Below are positions 35,558-45,421 of a DNA stretch of 64,000 nucleotides, piece after piece. This DNA comes from Hyphomicrobium denitrificans ATCC 51888 (GTDB taxonomy: Bacteria; Pseudomonadota; Alphaproteobacteria; Rhizobiales; Hyphomicrobiaceae): assembly GCF_000143145.1 (NCBI RefSeq), contig NC_014313.1, forward strand, positions 2,728,001 to 2,792,000, in the 5' to 3' direction. The position numbers were made by a program, and so were the translations under genes. The first letter of the stretch is position 1. Every line of letters begins with the position of its first letter. A model generated the notes under the pieces. It made no database searches, was not told the DNA's origin, and saw only the letters and a program-made list of their open reading frames with translations.

Positions 35558-36777
35558 GCCCCGGCCCCCGGCTTGCGGCTGACCCACTGAATGATCGGCA
35601 GCGCGGGCCGCCATGTCATGCGCTTGCCGAGCGGTTCGGCGCGCTCCACAGCGAACCGCGTCAGCGTTCCGCCGTGCGCATGGTAGGCCGCAAGCACCGC
35701 AAGCTCCGATTCGAGCGTCACACTGTTGACGACGATGCGGCCACCGGGTTTCAGCGCGTTCCAGCACGTGCCGATCAGATCGCGGTCGGCCGAGCCGCAA
35801 CCGATGAAAATTGCGTCGGGCGAAGGCAAGCCGTCGAGCGCGTCCGGTGCGGCGCCTTTGCGGATATCGAGTTGCGGCACGCCGAGCGTGACGGCATTGC
35901 GTACAGCGCGAGCGGCGCGCGTCTCGTCTCGCTCGATGCCGATGGCGCGGTTGGCGGGATGTGCGAGCATCCATTCGATGCCCACCGATCCGCTGCCCGC
36001 GCCGATGTCCCACAACAGTTCGCCAGCACCCGGTTGCAACGACGATAGCGTCACCGCGCGCACCTCACGCTTGGTCAACTGTCCGTCGTTCTCGAAGTAT
36101 GTGTCCGGCAAGCCCGCAGCGTAAGGGATCGGCATCGCTTCGGGACCGGCGACGACGTCGATGGCGATCACGTTCAACGGATCGACGTCAGTCAGAGCGA
36201 ATGCTTCTGCCGTCGTCGAACGAATGCGCTCGCGCGGACCGCCGAGCGCTTCGAGGACGGTGATCGTACTCGGGCCATATCCCGCCGACGTCAGCAATTT
36301 CGCGACCTCGCCCGGCGTCTCGCCATTCAACGCGAGCGCCAAGATCCTGCGTCCGTGATGCACGTGGCGGCGCAAAAGCGGCGTCAAGCCACGCATGTTA
36401 AGGCCGAGCGTCACCGTATCCTGCAGCGCCCACCCGAGCCGTGACGCAGCGAGCGAAAAACTCGACGGCGACGTGACGACCAGCATCTCGTCGATTGGAA
36501 TCGCGCGCGTCAGCGTGACGCCCGCGCCGAACCAGAATGGATCACCCGAGACGAGCACGGCGACCGGCTTGCCGCGCCGCGCCAATATATCCTGGCTCGT
36601 CGCATCGAGCGGCGTGCGCCACTGCATCTTCTCGCCGCGGGTGTCGCCGACGAGCGCGAGATGGCGTTCGCCGCCAACGATCAGTTCGGCGGCATCGATC
36701 AAGGCGTTTGCCGCCGATCCGAGACCCGCGCGGCCGTCTTCACCAATGCCGATGATGGACAACCAGCGCCCGCTCAT
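35554..36777 (-). CDS. cobL: Precorrin-6Y C5,15-methyltransferase (decarboxylating)
   Basis: A 407-residue fusion of two methyltransferase modules. The N-terminal tetrapyrrole-methylase domain (about 1-210, ISGDPF-type VLVSGDPFWFGAGVTLTR) corresponds to CbiE. The C-terminal class I domain (about 225-400, LLWDIGAGSGSVGIEWML) corresponds to CbiT and also decarboxylates. It methylates C5 and C15 of the ring. It is divergent from cobK with only 17 bases between the start codons, and coupled to cobE downstream. Confidence 0.96.
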   Translation of the reverse strand: MSGRWLSIIGIGEDGRAGLGSAANALIDAAELIVGGERHLALVGDTRGEKMQWRTPLDATSQDILARRGKPVAVLVSGDPFWFGAGVTLTRAIPIDEMLVVTSPSSFSLAASRLGWALQDTVTLGLNMRGLTPLLRRHVHHGRRILALALNGETPGEVAKLLTSAGYGPSTITVLEALGGPRERIRSTTAEAFALTDVDPLNVIAIDVVAGPEAMPIPYAAGLPDTYFENDGQLTKREVRAVTLSSLQPGAGELLWDIGAGSGSVGIEWMLAHPANRAIGIERDETRAARAVRNAVTLGVPQLDIRKGAAPDALDGLPSPDAIFIGCGSADRDLIGTCWNALKPGGRIVVNSVTLESELAVLAAYHAHGGTLTRFAVERAEPLGKRMTWRPALPIIQWVSRKPGAGA

Positions 36778-36794
36778 GGCATTGGGCTTTCATC

Positions 36795-37580
36795 ATGGAC
36801 GCGACGACACAGCAACCGCTCAAGCTGCTTCTGCTCGGAGGAACGAGCGAGGCCACGCGCCTTGCGAAGGACATCGCGCAGATGCCCGGCGTCGCGGCCG
36901 TGCTCTCGCTCGCGGGACGAACAAGCAAGGCTGCTCCGAGTCCCGTGCCGGTTCGTGTGGGCGGCTTCGGCGGTGTTGAAGGCCTTGCGCATTATCTGGT
37001 TCAGAACGGCGTCGACATCGTCGTCGATGCGACGCATCCGTTCGCGGCTCAAATCAGCAACAACGCGATCGCGGCTTGCGCGAAGGCGAACGTGCCGTTG
37101 CTCGCAATCGAACGGCCGCCGTGGCAGCGGACTGCTCGCGATATTTGGATCGAGCATGCGATCGCCGAAGATGCGATCGCGGCCTTGCCCGACGCTCCAA
37201 GCACGGTCTTCTCGGCGCTCGGCCGCTCGGCGATCCCTTTGCTTTGCGCGAAGCCGCAGCATCGTTACGTCATCCGTGTCGTCGATCCGAGCGCGCCGCC
37301 CGCGGAGCTGCCGGAGGCCGTCGTCATTTCTGCACGCGGCCCGTTCCGGACGGAAGACGATATCGCTTTGTTTCGTGAATATCGGATTGCGCGCGTGCTG
37401 GCGAAGAACGCCGGCGGAGATGCCGCGTACTCGAAAATCGAGGCGGCGCGCGCATTGCAGTTGCCCGTCCACATCGTCAAACGGCCGGACATCGCGAAAC
37501 GGCATACCGTCACGACAAGCGACGAAGCGCTGTCCTGGACCGCGCATCATCATGCGTCCCGTACGAAACGCGGCGTATAA
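36795..37580 (+). CDS. cobK: Precorrin-6A reductase
   Basis: A 261-residue NADPH-dependent reductase converting precorrin-6A to dihydro-precorrin-6A. Family landmarks are LLLGGTSEATRLAKDIA, VVDATHPFAAQISNNAI and FSALGRSAIPLL, with KNAGGDAAYSKIEAARALQL near the C terminus. It is the only plus-strand gene inside this part of the cobalamin cluster, with its start 17 bases from that of cobL. Its 3' end overlaps the 3' end of cobJ by 31 bases. Confidence 0.95.
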   Translation: MDATTQQPLKLLLLGGTSEATRLAKDIAQMPGVAAVLSLAGRTSKAAPSPVPVRVGGFGGVEGLAHYLVQNGVDIVVDATHPFAAQISNNAIAACAKANVPLLAIERPPWQRTARDIWIEHAIAEDAIAALPDAPSTVFSALGRSAIPLLCAKPQHRYVIRVVDPSAPPAELPEAVVISARGPFRTEDDIALFREYRIARVLAKNAGGDAAYSKIEAARALQLPVHIVKRPDIAKRHTVTTSDEALSWTAHHHASRTKRGV

Positions 37581-38308
37581 ACCCATGTGCGGCCGTGGCT
37601 ACCTTGTACGGCGCGCGTCGACGGCGAGCCGACGAGGACAACCGTGCGCATATCGCATGTCGCCTTCGCCGCGTTGGCCAATGTCGTGATCTCGATCGAC
37701 TCGTCGGCGCGGCCGACGGCACGCGCAAACGCGACAATTGTTTCCGGCGCGCGGATCGTGCTCAGAATCCGGAACGCTTCCTGGATCTGCTCGGGCCGGG
37801 CTTTCGAGGCCGGATTATAAAGCGCAATAACGAAATCCGCTTCCGCCGCAAGCCGCAGACGTTTCTCAATCGTCGCCCAGGGCTTGAGATTATCCGAGAG
37901 CGAAATCGCGCAGAAGTCGTGGCCCAATGGCGCGCCGATGCGCGCTGCCGCCGCCAGCATTGCGGTAACGCCCGGCTCGACGCGAATGTCGATATCGTTC
38001 GCGAGATCCGGCGCATTGTCGACCGCTTCGAATACCGCTGCGGCCATTGCGAAGACGCCGGGATCGCCGCCGGAAACGACGACGACGCGTTTGCCGGACG
38101 ATGCGATTTCGAGAGCCCGCTTGGCGCGCGCAAGCTCCTCGCGATTGTCGGAAGCTTCGAAGATTTGCCCGCGACGCGGCGTCAGTCGCGCGAGATAGCT
38201 CTCGTATCCGAGCACGACGTCAGCGGTCGAGATGGTTGCATCGGCGGCGGGCGTAATCCATTCGGACGGGCCTGGTCCCAATCCGACGATCGTCAATTGT
38301 CCGTTCAT
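37550..38308 (-). CDS. cobJ: Precorrin-3B C17-methyltransferase
   Basis: A 252-residue tetrapyrrole methylase that methylates C17 and contracts the ring. It has the SAM-binding start LTIVGLGPGPSEWITPAA, VVVVSGGDPGVFAMAAAV and VEPGVTAMLAAAARIGAPLG, which are CobJ/CbiH-like. Its start overlaps the cobI stop by four bases, and it is the last gene of the cobW-cobN-cobG-cobH-cobI-cobJ series. Confidence 0.96.
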   Translation of the reverse strand: MNGQLTIVGLGPGPSEWITPAADATISTADVVLGYESYLARLTPRRGQIFEASDNREELARAKRALEIASSGKRVVVVSGGDPGVFAMAAAVFEAVDNAPDLANDIDIRVEPGVTAMLAAAARIGAPLGHDFCAISLSDNLKPWATIEKRLRLAAEADFVIALYNPASKARPEQIQEAFRILSTIRAPETIVAFARAVGRADESIEITTLANAAKATCDMRTVVLVGSPSTRAVQGSHGRTWVYTPRFVRDA

Positions 38309-39048
38309 GCGATGCGCCGTCCTCGCCCGCCGGGCAAAAGAATGATCGAAAAATAGGGCACGGCGCAGTCTTCGAGTTCCGCAAGCGGCACGACCCGTTC
38401 GCCCTGCATCGTTCCGCGTTCGACATAGATCGCGTCTGCGGCGCGGCCGGCGTCGTGCAGCGCGCGCTTGATCTTATCGATGTTGTGGCCGACCTTCATG
38501 ATCACCGCGGCGTCGGCCGTCCTCAGATGCGACGCAAGAGCGGCACCGTCGAGCGTTCCGGGCAGCACCATCAGGATATCGTCGCCGTAGGTGATCGGAG
38601 CGGCCGCCGCCGTCCAGCATCCCGACATGCCCGTGATGCCCGGAACGACGCGAACGGGGTAAGCGCTTCTGATGCGGTCGTACATGTGAAGGAACGAGCC
38701 GTAGAAAAATGGATCGCCTTCGCAGAGCAGCGCAACGTCGCGCCCTTCGGCGAGATGCTGCATGATTGCCTGCGCGCTCGCCGTGTAGAAATCGCGGATC
38801 GCGTCGACGTAGGCGTCTTCGCGGAAATCGATTTCGGTCGTCACCGGATATTCGAATGCGGCTTCGCTCGCATCGCCGTTCAAGTGCGGCGCGGCGATGG
38901 TCCAGGCATGACCCGCCCGGCCCTTCTTGCGAAAATGCGCAATGACCGGCGCGGTTTTCAGGATGCGCGCCGCTTTCAGCGTCACGAGGTCGGGGTCTCC
39001 CGGACCAAGACCGACGCCATACAATGTTCCCGTCGGATTGACCGTCAT
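38305..39048 (-). CDS. cobI: Precorrin-2 C20-methyltransferase
   Basis: A 247-residue tetrapyrrole methylase. It begins with LYGVGLGPGDPDLVTLKAAR and has VALLCEGDPFFYGSFLHMYD and VVPGITGMSGCWTAAAAPI, typical of CobI/CbiL. It adds the C20 methyl that is later lost during ring contraction. Overlaps of four bases join it to cobH upstream and cobJ downstream. Confidence 0.96.
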   Translation of the reverse strand: MTVNPTGTLYGVGLGPGDPDLVTLKAARILKTAPVIAHFRKKGRAGHAWTIAAPHLNGDASEAAFEYPVTTEIDFREDAYVDAIRDFYTASAQAIMQHLAEGRDVALLCEGDPFFYGSFLHMYDRIRSAYPVRVVPGITGMSGCWTAAAAPITYGDDILMVLPGTLDGAALASHLRTADAAVIMKVGHNIDKIKRALHDAGRAADAIYVERGTMQGERVVPLAELEDCAVPYFSIILLPGGRGRRIA

Positions 39049-39686
39049 TCGGCCTCGCTTGCAAGCGCATTGACGGCGGCAGCGGCCATCGCGCTTCCGC
39101 CTTTGCGGCCTTTGATGATCGCGAACGGAACACGGCCGTCAGCCGCAAGCGCGTCTTTCGATTCCGCCGCGCCGACGAAACCAACCGGCATTCCGATGAC
39201 GGCGGCCGGTTTCGGAACGCCCTCGTCAAGCATTTCGAAGAGCCGGAAGAGCGCGGTCGGCGCATTGCCGACGACGACGAGCGATCCGGCGAGATGCGGG
39301 CGCCAAAGCTCCATCGCGGCTGCCGTTCGCGTGTTGCCGATTTCCGCTGCGATCTCTGTAACGCACGGATCGCGCAACGTGCAGATGACGTCGTTCTTTG
39401 CCGGGAGGCGCGCGCGCGTCACGCCGTCTGCGACCATCATCGAGTCGCAAAGAATCGGAGCGCCGTTCTTCAGCGCCGTTGATGCTGACGCCGCGAAGGT
39501 CGACGACATGACAAGGTCGCGCACGATATCGACCATGCCGCAGGCATGCACGATGCGAACCGCGACGCGCTCTTCCTCGGGTGAGAGACCGGCAAGATCA
39601 GCTTCCGCGCGGATGATCGCAAACGACCGCGCATAGATCGCAGCGCCGTCGCGAATGTAGTCTTGGGTCGTCTTGGTGCTCGTCAT
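39045..39686 (-). CDS. cobH: Precorrin-8X methylmutase
   Basis: A 213-residue isomerase that moves a methyl from C11 to C12 to form hydrogenobyrinic acid. The catalytic histidine is in RIVHACGMVDIVRDL. The conserved PILCDSMMVADGVTRARL and GMPVGFVGAAESKDAL segments are present. It overlaps cobG upstream and cobI downstream by four bases each. Confidence 0.96.
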   Translation of the reverse strand: MTSTKTTQDYIRDGAAIYARSFAIIRAEADLAGLSPEEERVAVRIVHACGMVDIVRDLVMSSTFAASASTALKNGAPILCDSMMVADGVTRARLPAKNDVICTLRDPCVTEIAAEIGNTRTAAAMELWRPHLAGSLVVVGNAPTALFRLFEMLDEGVPKPAAVIGMPVGFVGAAESKDALAADGRVPFAIIKGRKGGSAMAAAAVNALASEAE

Positions 39687-40960
39687 CGGGCATGCTCGAG
39701 AAGGTAACGGGCGACGGCGGATTCTATGTCTGCTGGACTTACGGCTGCGAGGGCGACGCGGCCTGCCGGTCCGTCATCACAGATCAGGTCGTAACGGCCA
39801 TCGCGCGCGACGAGTGTCAATGCGGCGGCTCCGCGCCGCGCACACCCTTTTTCGCAGCCCGAAACATGAACCGACGGTAAAATTGCTTGCCTGCGGAGGC
39901 GATCGGCGAGGCGGCGGGCGTCCTGCCGGGTATCCGTCGTCGCGTTCGCGCATCCGCGTGAGCCGGGGCAGACGTCGAAAAAGAGGCGCGGATCGTCCGG
40001 CTCCGTGATTAGGCCGAGGCGTTCTGCTTCCGTCAGAACCTCGTGGCGGCGTGTATCGTCCGCGACCGGAAAGACGAGAACGCGCTGCGGGCTCATGCGG
40101 ACAACGCCGGCTCCTGCATGTGCCGCGGCGGCACACAAATCTTGGAGCTGATGCGCATCGATACGTCCGAATGGAAGTCCGACGCCAACGGCAAAAATCT
40201 GTCCGCTGTGTTTGTGCGCGCCGACCGGTGGAACCGGAAGGGAATCCGGCGCGACGGCGGGGAGCATTTCCGACTCCAGGCCCGCAGCCGTGTAGATCGT
40301 TGCGCTGCCGCTGCGCGCAACCGCATCTTTCATCCGCGAGATGGACTGATCACGGATGCGAAGCTCAAGGAAGACAGCCGCGAGCCGCGTGACGGCTTCG
40401 ACAACATGGTTCGACGGCAACCGCACGCCTATTTCCGCAGCGCCATCGAGAAACACCGCATAGGTGTCGGGGGCGATCGACGACACCATGACGTCGGTCG
40501 CGCGATCGCCGACGCGCACATCCCTTGTGGCGGAAAAGCTCCAACCGAACTTCGCCGGCAGTTGCCAGAACATGCTGTTCGTCAGCAGAACCTTTTCGAG
40601 CGCGGCTGCCAGAGGCTGGACGTCGGCGCGTGCCGGATCCATGCCGCTCAGCGGATCGACGATGATATTGCGGATCGCTTCGGCGCCTTCATCGGCATCG
40701 ATCAGACCGGTTTCGCTCAGCGCCACCAGCGCTTGCGAATGGCTTGCGGTGGTGAGGCCGCGCAATTGCAGATTGCCGCGATTGGTCAAATCGATTTCGC
40801 CGGAGCCGAACTCAGCGGCGACTTTCGCGATCGTCAACAAATCCGCGATGCGCAGCGTTCCGACGCGCGGCCTGACCCGCAATATCAGTCCGTCGCCCGA
40901 CTGCATCGGCCGCAACGCACCCGGACACCAGCCTTTGCGCAATAACGACCGCGACGTCAT
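39683..40960 (-). CDS. cobG: Precorrin-3B synthase
   Basis: A 425-residue, oxygen-using monooxygenase-like enzyme of the sulfite/nitrite reductase fold. It hydroxylates precorrin-3A and forms the gamma-lactone, the step that marks the aerobic route. The 4Fe-4S/sirohaem-type ligands are visible as CPGSRGCANATTD and VSGCEKGCARRG. It overlaps cobN and cobH by four bases each. Confidence 0.94.
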   Translation of the reverse strand: MTSRSLLRKGWCPGALRPMQSGDGLILRVRPRVGTLRIADLLTIAKVAAEFGSGEIDLTNRGNLQLRGLTTASHSQALVALSETGLIDADEGAEAIRNIIVDPLSGMDPARADVQPLAAALEKVLLTNSMFWQLPAKFGWSFSATRDVRVGDRATDVMVSSIAPDTYAVFLDGAAEIGVRLPSNHVVEAVTRLAAVFLELRIRDQSISRMKDAVARSGSATIYTAAGLESEMLPAVAPDSLPVPPVGAHKHSGQIFAVGVGLPFGRIDAHQLQDLCAAAAHAGAGVVRMSPQRVLVFPVADDTRRHEVLTEAERLGLITEPDDPRLFFDVCPGSRGCANATTDTRQDARRLADRLRRQAILPSVHVSGCEKGCARRGAAALTLVARDGRYDLICDDGPAGRVALAAVSPADIESAVARYLLEHAR

Positions 40961-43900
40961 TCTGCGGCCTCCTGCGAGGAAGGATTACGCACGCCGATGT
41001 CGTTGCGGCGCGGATGCCAGAGGCCGCGCGCGATGGCGTCCTCGAAGCGGCGGCGCATCGCGTCGATCGCAGCGGGGTTCTCGCGCGCGATGAATGCGGC
41101 GACGGCAGGATCGCCGAGATAAGCCTGATACAGCCGTTCGAATGCGCCATCATCGACAGCCTTCGCCGTTGCCGCAAAGGCGAACGCGGCATCGACGCTT
41201 TGCGCCATCTCGGCGGCGCCGCGAAAGCCGTGCCGCATCTGGCCATCGATCCAGCGCGAATTCGCGGCGCGTCCGTGCACGACGCGGGCGCATTCCTCGG
41301 CGAGCGTGCGAACGCGCGGCGCGTCGGGCGTGCCGGTGTCGCCGTGATAGAGGGAAACTTTGTCGTTTCCGACGGAGGCAGCAGCGGCGGCGAAGCCGCC
41401 CTCATGCGCCGCGAAATCGCCGCCGGTCAGCAGATCGATCTCGCGATGATCCTGGATGTGCACGAAGGCGTCGGCGCTTTTAACGCGCGATTCAAAATTG
41501 TCTTTTGCAGCTTCGGAGGTGCCGTCGGCGTTGTAGGTATGCGCGGAGCTTTCGATGTAGGACGCGCCGAGGTCGGATTGATTTTTCCACGAGCCGCGGT
41601 CGATCAACTGCATGACGCCGGCGCCGAAGCTGCCGTCTGCGGGCCCGAAAATGCGATCCAGGCGCGGCGCGATCTTCGCGCATTCGACGAGAGGGTTGTC
41701 GCCTGCGTCTTCTTTAAGTTGGGCGACGAGAGCGACGGCCGAGTCGAACAGCGCGAGCTGCGCGCCGAACATGTCGCGGAATAGCCCCGATATCCGGAGC
41801 GTGACGTCGACGCGCGGCCGCCCGAGTTCCGCGATCGATTCCGTTTCGACTCCGGTGACGCGATAGGAACGCTCGTCCCACGCCGGACGCACGCCAAGCA
41901 ACGCCAGCGCCGTCGCAAGTTCTTCGCCGCCCGTGCGCAGCGTGGCGCTGCCCCAGAGATCGAGCACAATCGCGCGCGGCCACTCGCCGTGGTCGGAGAC
42001 GTAGCGTTCGAGGATCGCCTTTGCGGCGCGCTTGCCGTTCGCCCACGCGGTCGGTGTCGGCACGGCACGCGGATCGACGCTGAAGAGATTGCGTCCGGTC
42101 GGGAGAACGTCGGATCGGCCACGGCTCGGTGCGCCTGCGGGGCCTGGCTCGATGAACTTGCCGTCGAGCGCACGGACAATGGCATCGAGCTCGATATCGT
42201 CGAGCACGTGCAGACCGTCGCGAATGCTCAATTCCTTCACGTCGCAGAGAAACGCGTCGATGCGCATCAGCGCGTCGTTCGTCGGCATGCCCGCAGTCAA
42301 GCCGCAACGCTCGGCAATTCCGGCGCGCACGGCGGCGTCGACGATCTGTTCCGACAAGGCTTTCCTGCGGCGCGGATCGAGGCCGTCTGCAGATGAGAAC
42401 TCATCAACAAGACGTTCGACGTCGCTCAACGGGCCGGAAATTCCGGCCTCCGTCATCGGCGGTGGCTTATGTCCGAGCGTGATCGCAGCGATGCGCCGCT
42501 TGGCTTGCGCGGCCTCGCCCGGATCGTTGACGATGAACGGGTAGACGAGCGGCAGAGATCCGAGGATCGCACGCGGCGCGCAGGCCTCGCTTGCGGCGAT
42601 GGCTTTGCCGGGCAGCCACTCGAGCGTGCCGTGCGCGCCGAGATGCATCAACGCATCGATCTTCGCGACGTGACGCAGCCAAAGATAAAACGCGACGTAG
42701 CTGTGGCGCGGCGGCGTTGACGGATCGTGATACTCCGCCTTGCGATCTTGCGGCTGTCCGCGCTCGGGCTGCAATCCGACGATCACATTGCCGAACGGAG
42801 CGGCGCGAAATGCGAATGCGCCGTTCACGCAGGATGCGTCCGTCTCGGGCGCACCCCATGCCGACGTGACCAAATCGCGAAAGCCCTGCGGCAAGTTTTG
42901 AAATGCGGTCTTGTAGTCTTCGAGCGGCCAGCGGATTTGATTTGTCTCGGCGAGGCTTTCGACCACGTCCCGTGCCGATCGTGGCGCGTCGGTTACGCCA
43001 TAGCCATCGTTCAGCAAGCGCGAGAGGATGCGCTGCGTGCTTTCAAAGCCGTCAAGTCCGACGGCGTGCGCAATCTGGTCCGGTCGTCCGGGATAGGTCG
43101 ACAGAAGCAAGCCGACGCGGCGCTCACTCCGGGGCGTTGCACGAAGATGGACCCATGCGCGTGCGAGGTCCGTGACGTGCGCGATGCCATGATCATAGGG
43201 CGCATGCTTCAGAAGCGAGATACCCACCTCGTTGACCGTCTCGTCGGGCTCCTTGAACGAGACGACGCCCGCGAACAGGCGTCCATCGAGTTCGGGCAGC
43301 ACGACATGCATCGCCAGATCAGAAGCGCTGGCGCCGCGTTGCGAGCGGTCCCAGAGCGCGCGCGACGCATTCGTAAGCGCAACCTGCAAGACCGGACAGT
43401 CGGCGGTATCGAGCGGAGAGGCATGATCGCTATCGCGCGCGGCGAAGGCCGTGGCGTTGATGATGATGTCGGGCGTCATCGATTTCATGGCGGCGCGTAG
43501 CCAGTCGGCGGCATCAGGCGCCTTGAGGCTCGGAACGAATATCGCCGTTGTCGCGAGGCCGCGTTGCTCCAAGGCATCGGCAATCGCATCGATGGGTGCA
43601 ACGTCGCCCGCCAACAGGTGCGATCGATAGAAGACGATGATGGCGGAGCCACGTGCGGACCTTTGCAGGCTTTCGCGATAGACGCCGTAAGCGGGTATCG
43701 CGCGAACGCGCGGCAAAGCCTCGGTGCTGCCACCGGCACGCGCCAATACGGAGCTGAGCGCCGCACGGGTGTTCTCGATGCCGCCCTCGTCGAGCAGAGC
43801 TTCGAGATTGGCCAAGTCATCGGCGGGAAGTGTCGAGAGCGCCGCGAGACGCAAGTCCGGCCGCCCGTCGCCGGGAACGATCGCCAACGCGATGCCAAGC

Positions 43901-44220
43901 TCGCGGCAGCGCTTGCTCAGTTGCTCGCCGCCGTAGCGCCAATAGTCGAGGCCGCCGAGCAAGCGCACGAGAATGGCCTTCGAGCCGTTCATCGTCGCAT
44001 CGATGAAAAGATCGACGGACATCGGATGGCGGAGCGCGCTTAAGTTGACGACGCGCAAGCTCGGCCGTTGTGCTTCGGGCACGTCGCGGAATGCGGCGGC
44101 GGCCATCGCCAAATCCGAATCCGAAAACGAAAGAACCAGAATGTCCGCGGGCGAGAGACCGAGGTCCTGCACGGCGGCAGCCTCGTCAAGCTCTCGTGCC
44201 TCGCGGACAACGATGTGCAT
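40957..44220 (-). CDS. cobN: Cobaltochelatase subunit CobN
   Basis: The large subunit of the ATP-dependent chelatase that inserts cobalt into hydrogenobyrinic acid a,c-diamide. The 1087-residue protein has CobN/magnesium-chelatase-H segments such as HLGAHGTLEWLPGKAIAAS, RAIVLDLWGSATLRTGGEEL, and HIQDHREIDLLTGGDFAAHE with the C-terminal RHGFRGAAEMAQ. It is somewhat shorter than the roughly 1250-residue classic CobN. The partner subunits CobS and CobT are not in the window. Its start overlaps the last base of cobW. Confidence 0.95.
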   Translation of the reverse strand: MHIVVREARELDEAAAVQDLGLSPADILVLSFSDSDLAMAAAAFRDVPEAQRPSLRVVNLSALRHPMSVDLFIDATMNGSKAILVRLLGGLDYWRYGGEQLSKRCRELGIALAIVPGDGRPDLRLAALSTLPADDLANLEALLDEGGIENTRAALSSVLARAGGSTEALPRVRAIPAYGVYRESLQRSARGSAIIVFYRSHLLAGDVAPIDAIADALEQRGLATTAIFVPSLKAPDAADWLRAAMKSMTPDIIINATAFAARDSDHASPLDTADCPVLQVALTNASRALWDRSQRGASASDLAMHVVLPELDGRLFAGVVSFKEPDETVNEVGISLLKHAPYDHGIAHVTDLARAWVHLRATPRSERRVGLLLSTYPGRPDQIAHAVGLDGFESTQRILSRLLNDGYGVTDAPRSARDVVESLAETNQIRWPLEDYKTAFQNLPQGFRDLVTSAWGAPETDASCVNGAFAFRAAPFGNVIVGLQPERGQPQDRKAEYHDPSTPPRHSYVAFYLWLRHVAKIDALMHLGAHGTLEWLPGKAIAASEACAPRAILGSLPLVYPFIVNDPGEAAQAKRRIAAITLGHKPPPMTEAGISGPLSDVERLVDEFSSADGLDPRRRKALSEQIVDAAVRAGIAERCGLTAGMPTNDALMRIDAFLCDVKELSIRDGLHVLDDIELDAIVRALDGKFIEPGPAGAPSRGRSDVLPTGRNLFSVDPRAVPTPTAWANGKRAAKAILERYVSDHGEWPRAIVLDLWGSATLRTGGEELATALALLGVRPAWDERSYRVTGVETESIAELGRPRVDVTLRISGLFRDMFGAQLALFDSAVALVAQLKEDAGDNPLVECAKIAPRLDRIFGPADGSFGAGVMQLIDRGSWKNQSDLGASYIESSAHTYNADGTSEAAKDNFESRVKSADAFVHIQDHREIDLLTGGDFAAHEGGFAAAAASVGNDKVSLYHGDTGTPDAPRVRTLAEECARVVHGRAANSRWIDGQMRHGFRGAAEMAQSVDAAFAFAATAKAVDDGAFERLYQAYLGDPAVAAFIARENPAAIDAMRRRFEDAIARGLWHPRRNDIGVRNPSSQEAAE

Positions 44221-45257
44221 CAGCTCTCGCCTGTCAGCGTGCGGACGATGGCGTCGCGGTCGAGACCTTTTTGTCCGATGACGACGAGGCGGCCGACGCG
44301 CGCTTCATCGGGCTGCCAGGCGCGCTCGTAACGCGTGTCGACGCGCTCGCCCACGCCTTGCAGCAGCAGCCGCATCGGTTTGCCGCCGATCGCCGCGTAG
44401 CCTTTGACGCGTAGAACGTCGTGGGCGTTGGCGATGGCCTTGGCGCGCGATGCGAGATCATCCGGCGTTGCGACTTCCGGCACGTCGACGATGAAGGTTT
44501 CGAAGTCGTCGTGATCGTGCTCGGCCTCATTGTCGTGATGCGAGGGACGCGCCGCGAGGTCGTCCTCGGCGGCAGCTGACAATCCGAGCAGGACGCCCGC
44601 AGGCACCTGCCCTTCGCGCGCGGCGACGATTTTGATCGCACGCGGAATGCTGCGCTTGATTTCGTCCGACAGCGTCTTGATGTCGTCGTCCGACAACAAG
44701 TCGGCCTTGTTCAGCACGACGAGGTCCGCGCAGAGCAACTGATCCTCATACACTTCTTCCAACGGGTTTTCGTGATCGACCGAAGGATCGGCTGCGCGCT
44801 GCGCCGCGACCTTCTCCGGATCGTCCACGAAGCGGCCTGCCTTGACGGCCGGTCCATCGACGACGGTCACTACGCCATCGACGGTCACGCGGTTGCGGAT
44901 ATCGGGCCACTCGAACGCCTTGACCAGCGGCTTCGGCAGCGCGAGCCCCGACGTTTCGATGATGATGTGCTCGGGCGCGGGCTGGCGCGACAGCAGCGTT
45001 TCGAGCGTTGGAATGAAATCGTCGGCGACGGTGCAGCAGATGCAGCCGTTGGTCAGCTCGACGATGTTTTCTTCCGGACAGTTCTTGATACCGCATGAAC
45101 GCAGGATCGTGCCGTCAACGCCGACGTCGCCGAACTCGTTGACGATCAGCGCGAGGCGGCGGCCTTCGGCAGTTTCAATGGCGTGACGGACAAGCGTGGT
45201 TTTGCCTGCGCCGAGGAAACCCGTGACGATGGTGACTGGAACTTTACGTGCGGACAT
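44220..45257 (-). CDS. cobW: CobW, metal-binding GTPase of the G3E family
   Basis: A 345-residue G3E GTPase with P-loop GFLGAGKTTLVRHAI, the metal-site CxCC motif in TNGCICCTVADDF, and a C-terminal CobW_C domain with VKGYAAIGGKP. A histidine/aspartate-rich loop around residues 240-252 (HHDNEAEHDHDD) may add metal sites. CobW is thought to deliver cobalt to the chelatase whose gene cobN follows directly. The ATG at 45257 has GGGAG at good spacing; the frame extends to 45302 but without support. A cobalamin riboswitch lies upstream on the same strand. Confidence 0.94.
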   Translation of the reverse strand: MSARKVPVTIVTGFLGAGKTTLVRHAIETAEGRRLALIVNEFGDVGVDGTILRSCGIKNCPEENIVELTNGCICCTVADDFIPTLETLLSRQPAPEHIIIETSGLALPKPLVKAFEWPDIRNRVTVDGVVTVVDGPAVKAGRFVDDPEKVAAQRAADPSVDHENPLEEVYEDQLLCADLVVLNKADLLSDDDIKTLSDEIKRSIPRAIKIVAAREGQVPAGVLLGLSAAAEDDLAARPSHHDNEAEHDHDDFETFIVDVPEVATPDDLASRAKAIANAHDVLRVKGYAAIGGKPMRLLLQGVGERVDTRYERAWQPDEARVGRLVVIGQKGLDRDAIVRTLTGES

Positions 45258-45421
45258 TCGGTGCTCCCGATGCAAACTTTCAAATTGAGAACGGCGACGC
45301 ATGCGCGGGGCCGTGCGGCGACTTCAGATTTCGCCGCCTAGGGGAGCGCACCGAATGGCGCGAGACATGCCGTGTGCTGCATCTTAACCTTTCCGCGCCC
45401 CGCCGGCGCCGGTTCGAGTTG

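Noticed and set aside
35558..36013. Extended cobE starting at 36013
   Set aside because: The extension runs through the whole 3' third of cobL in another frame. CobE proteins start at MIAIGVG, here 35557.
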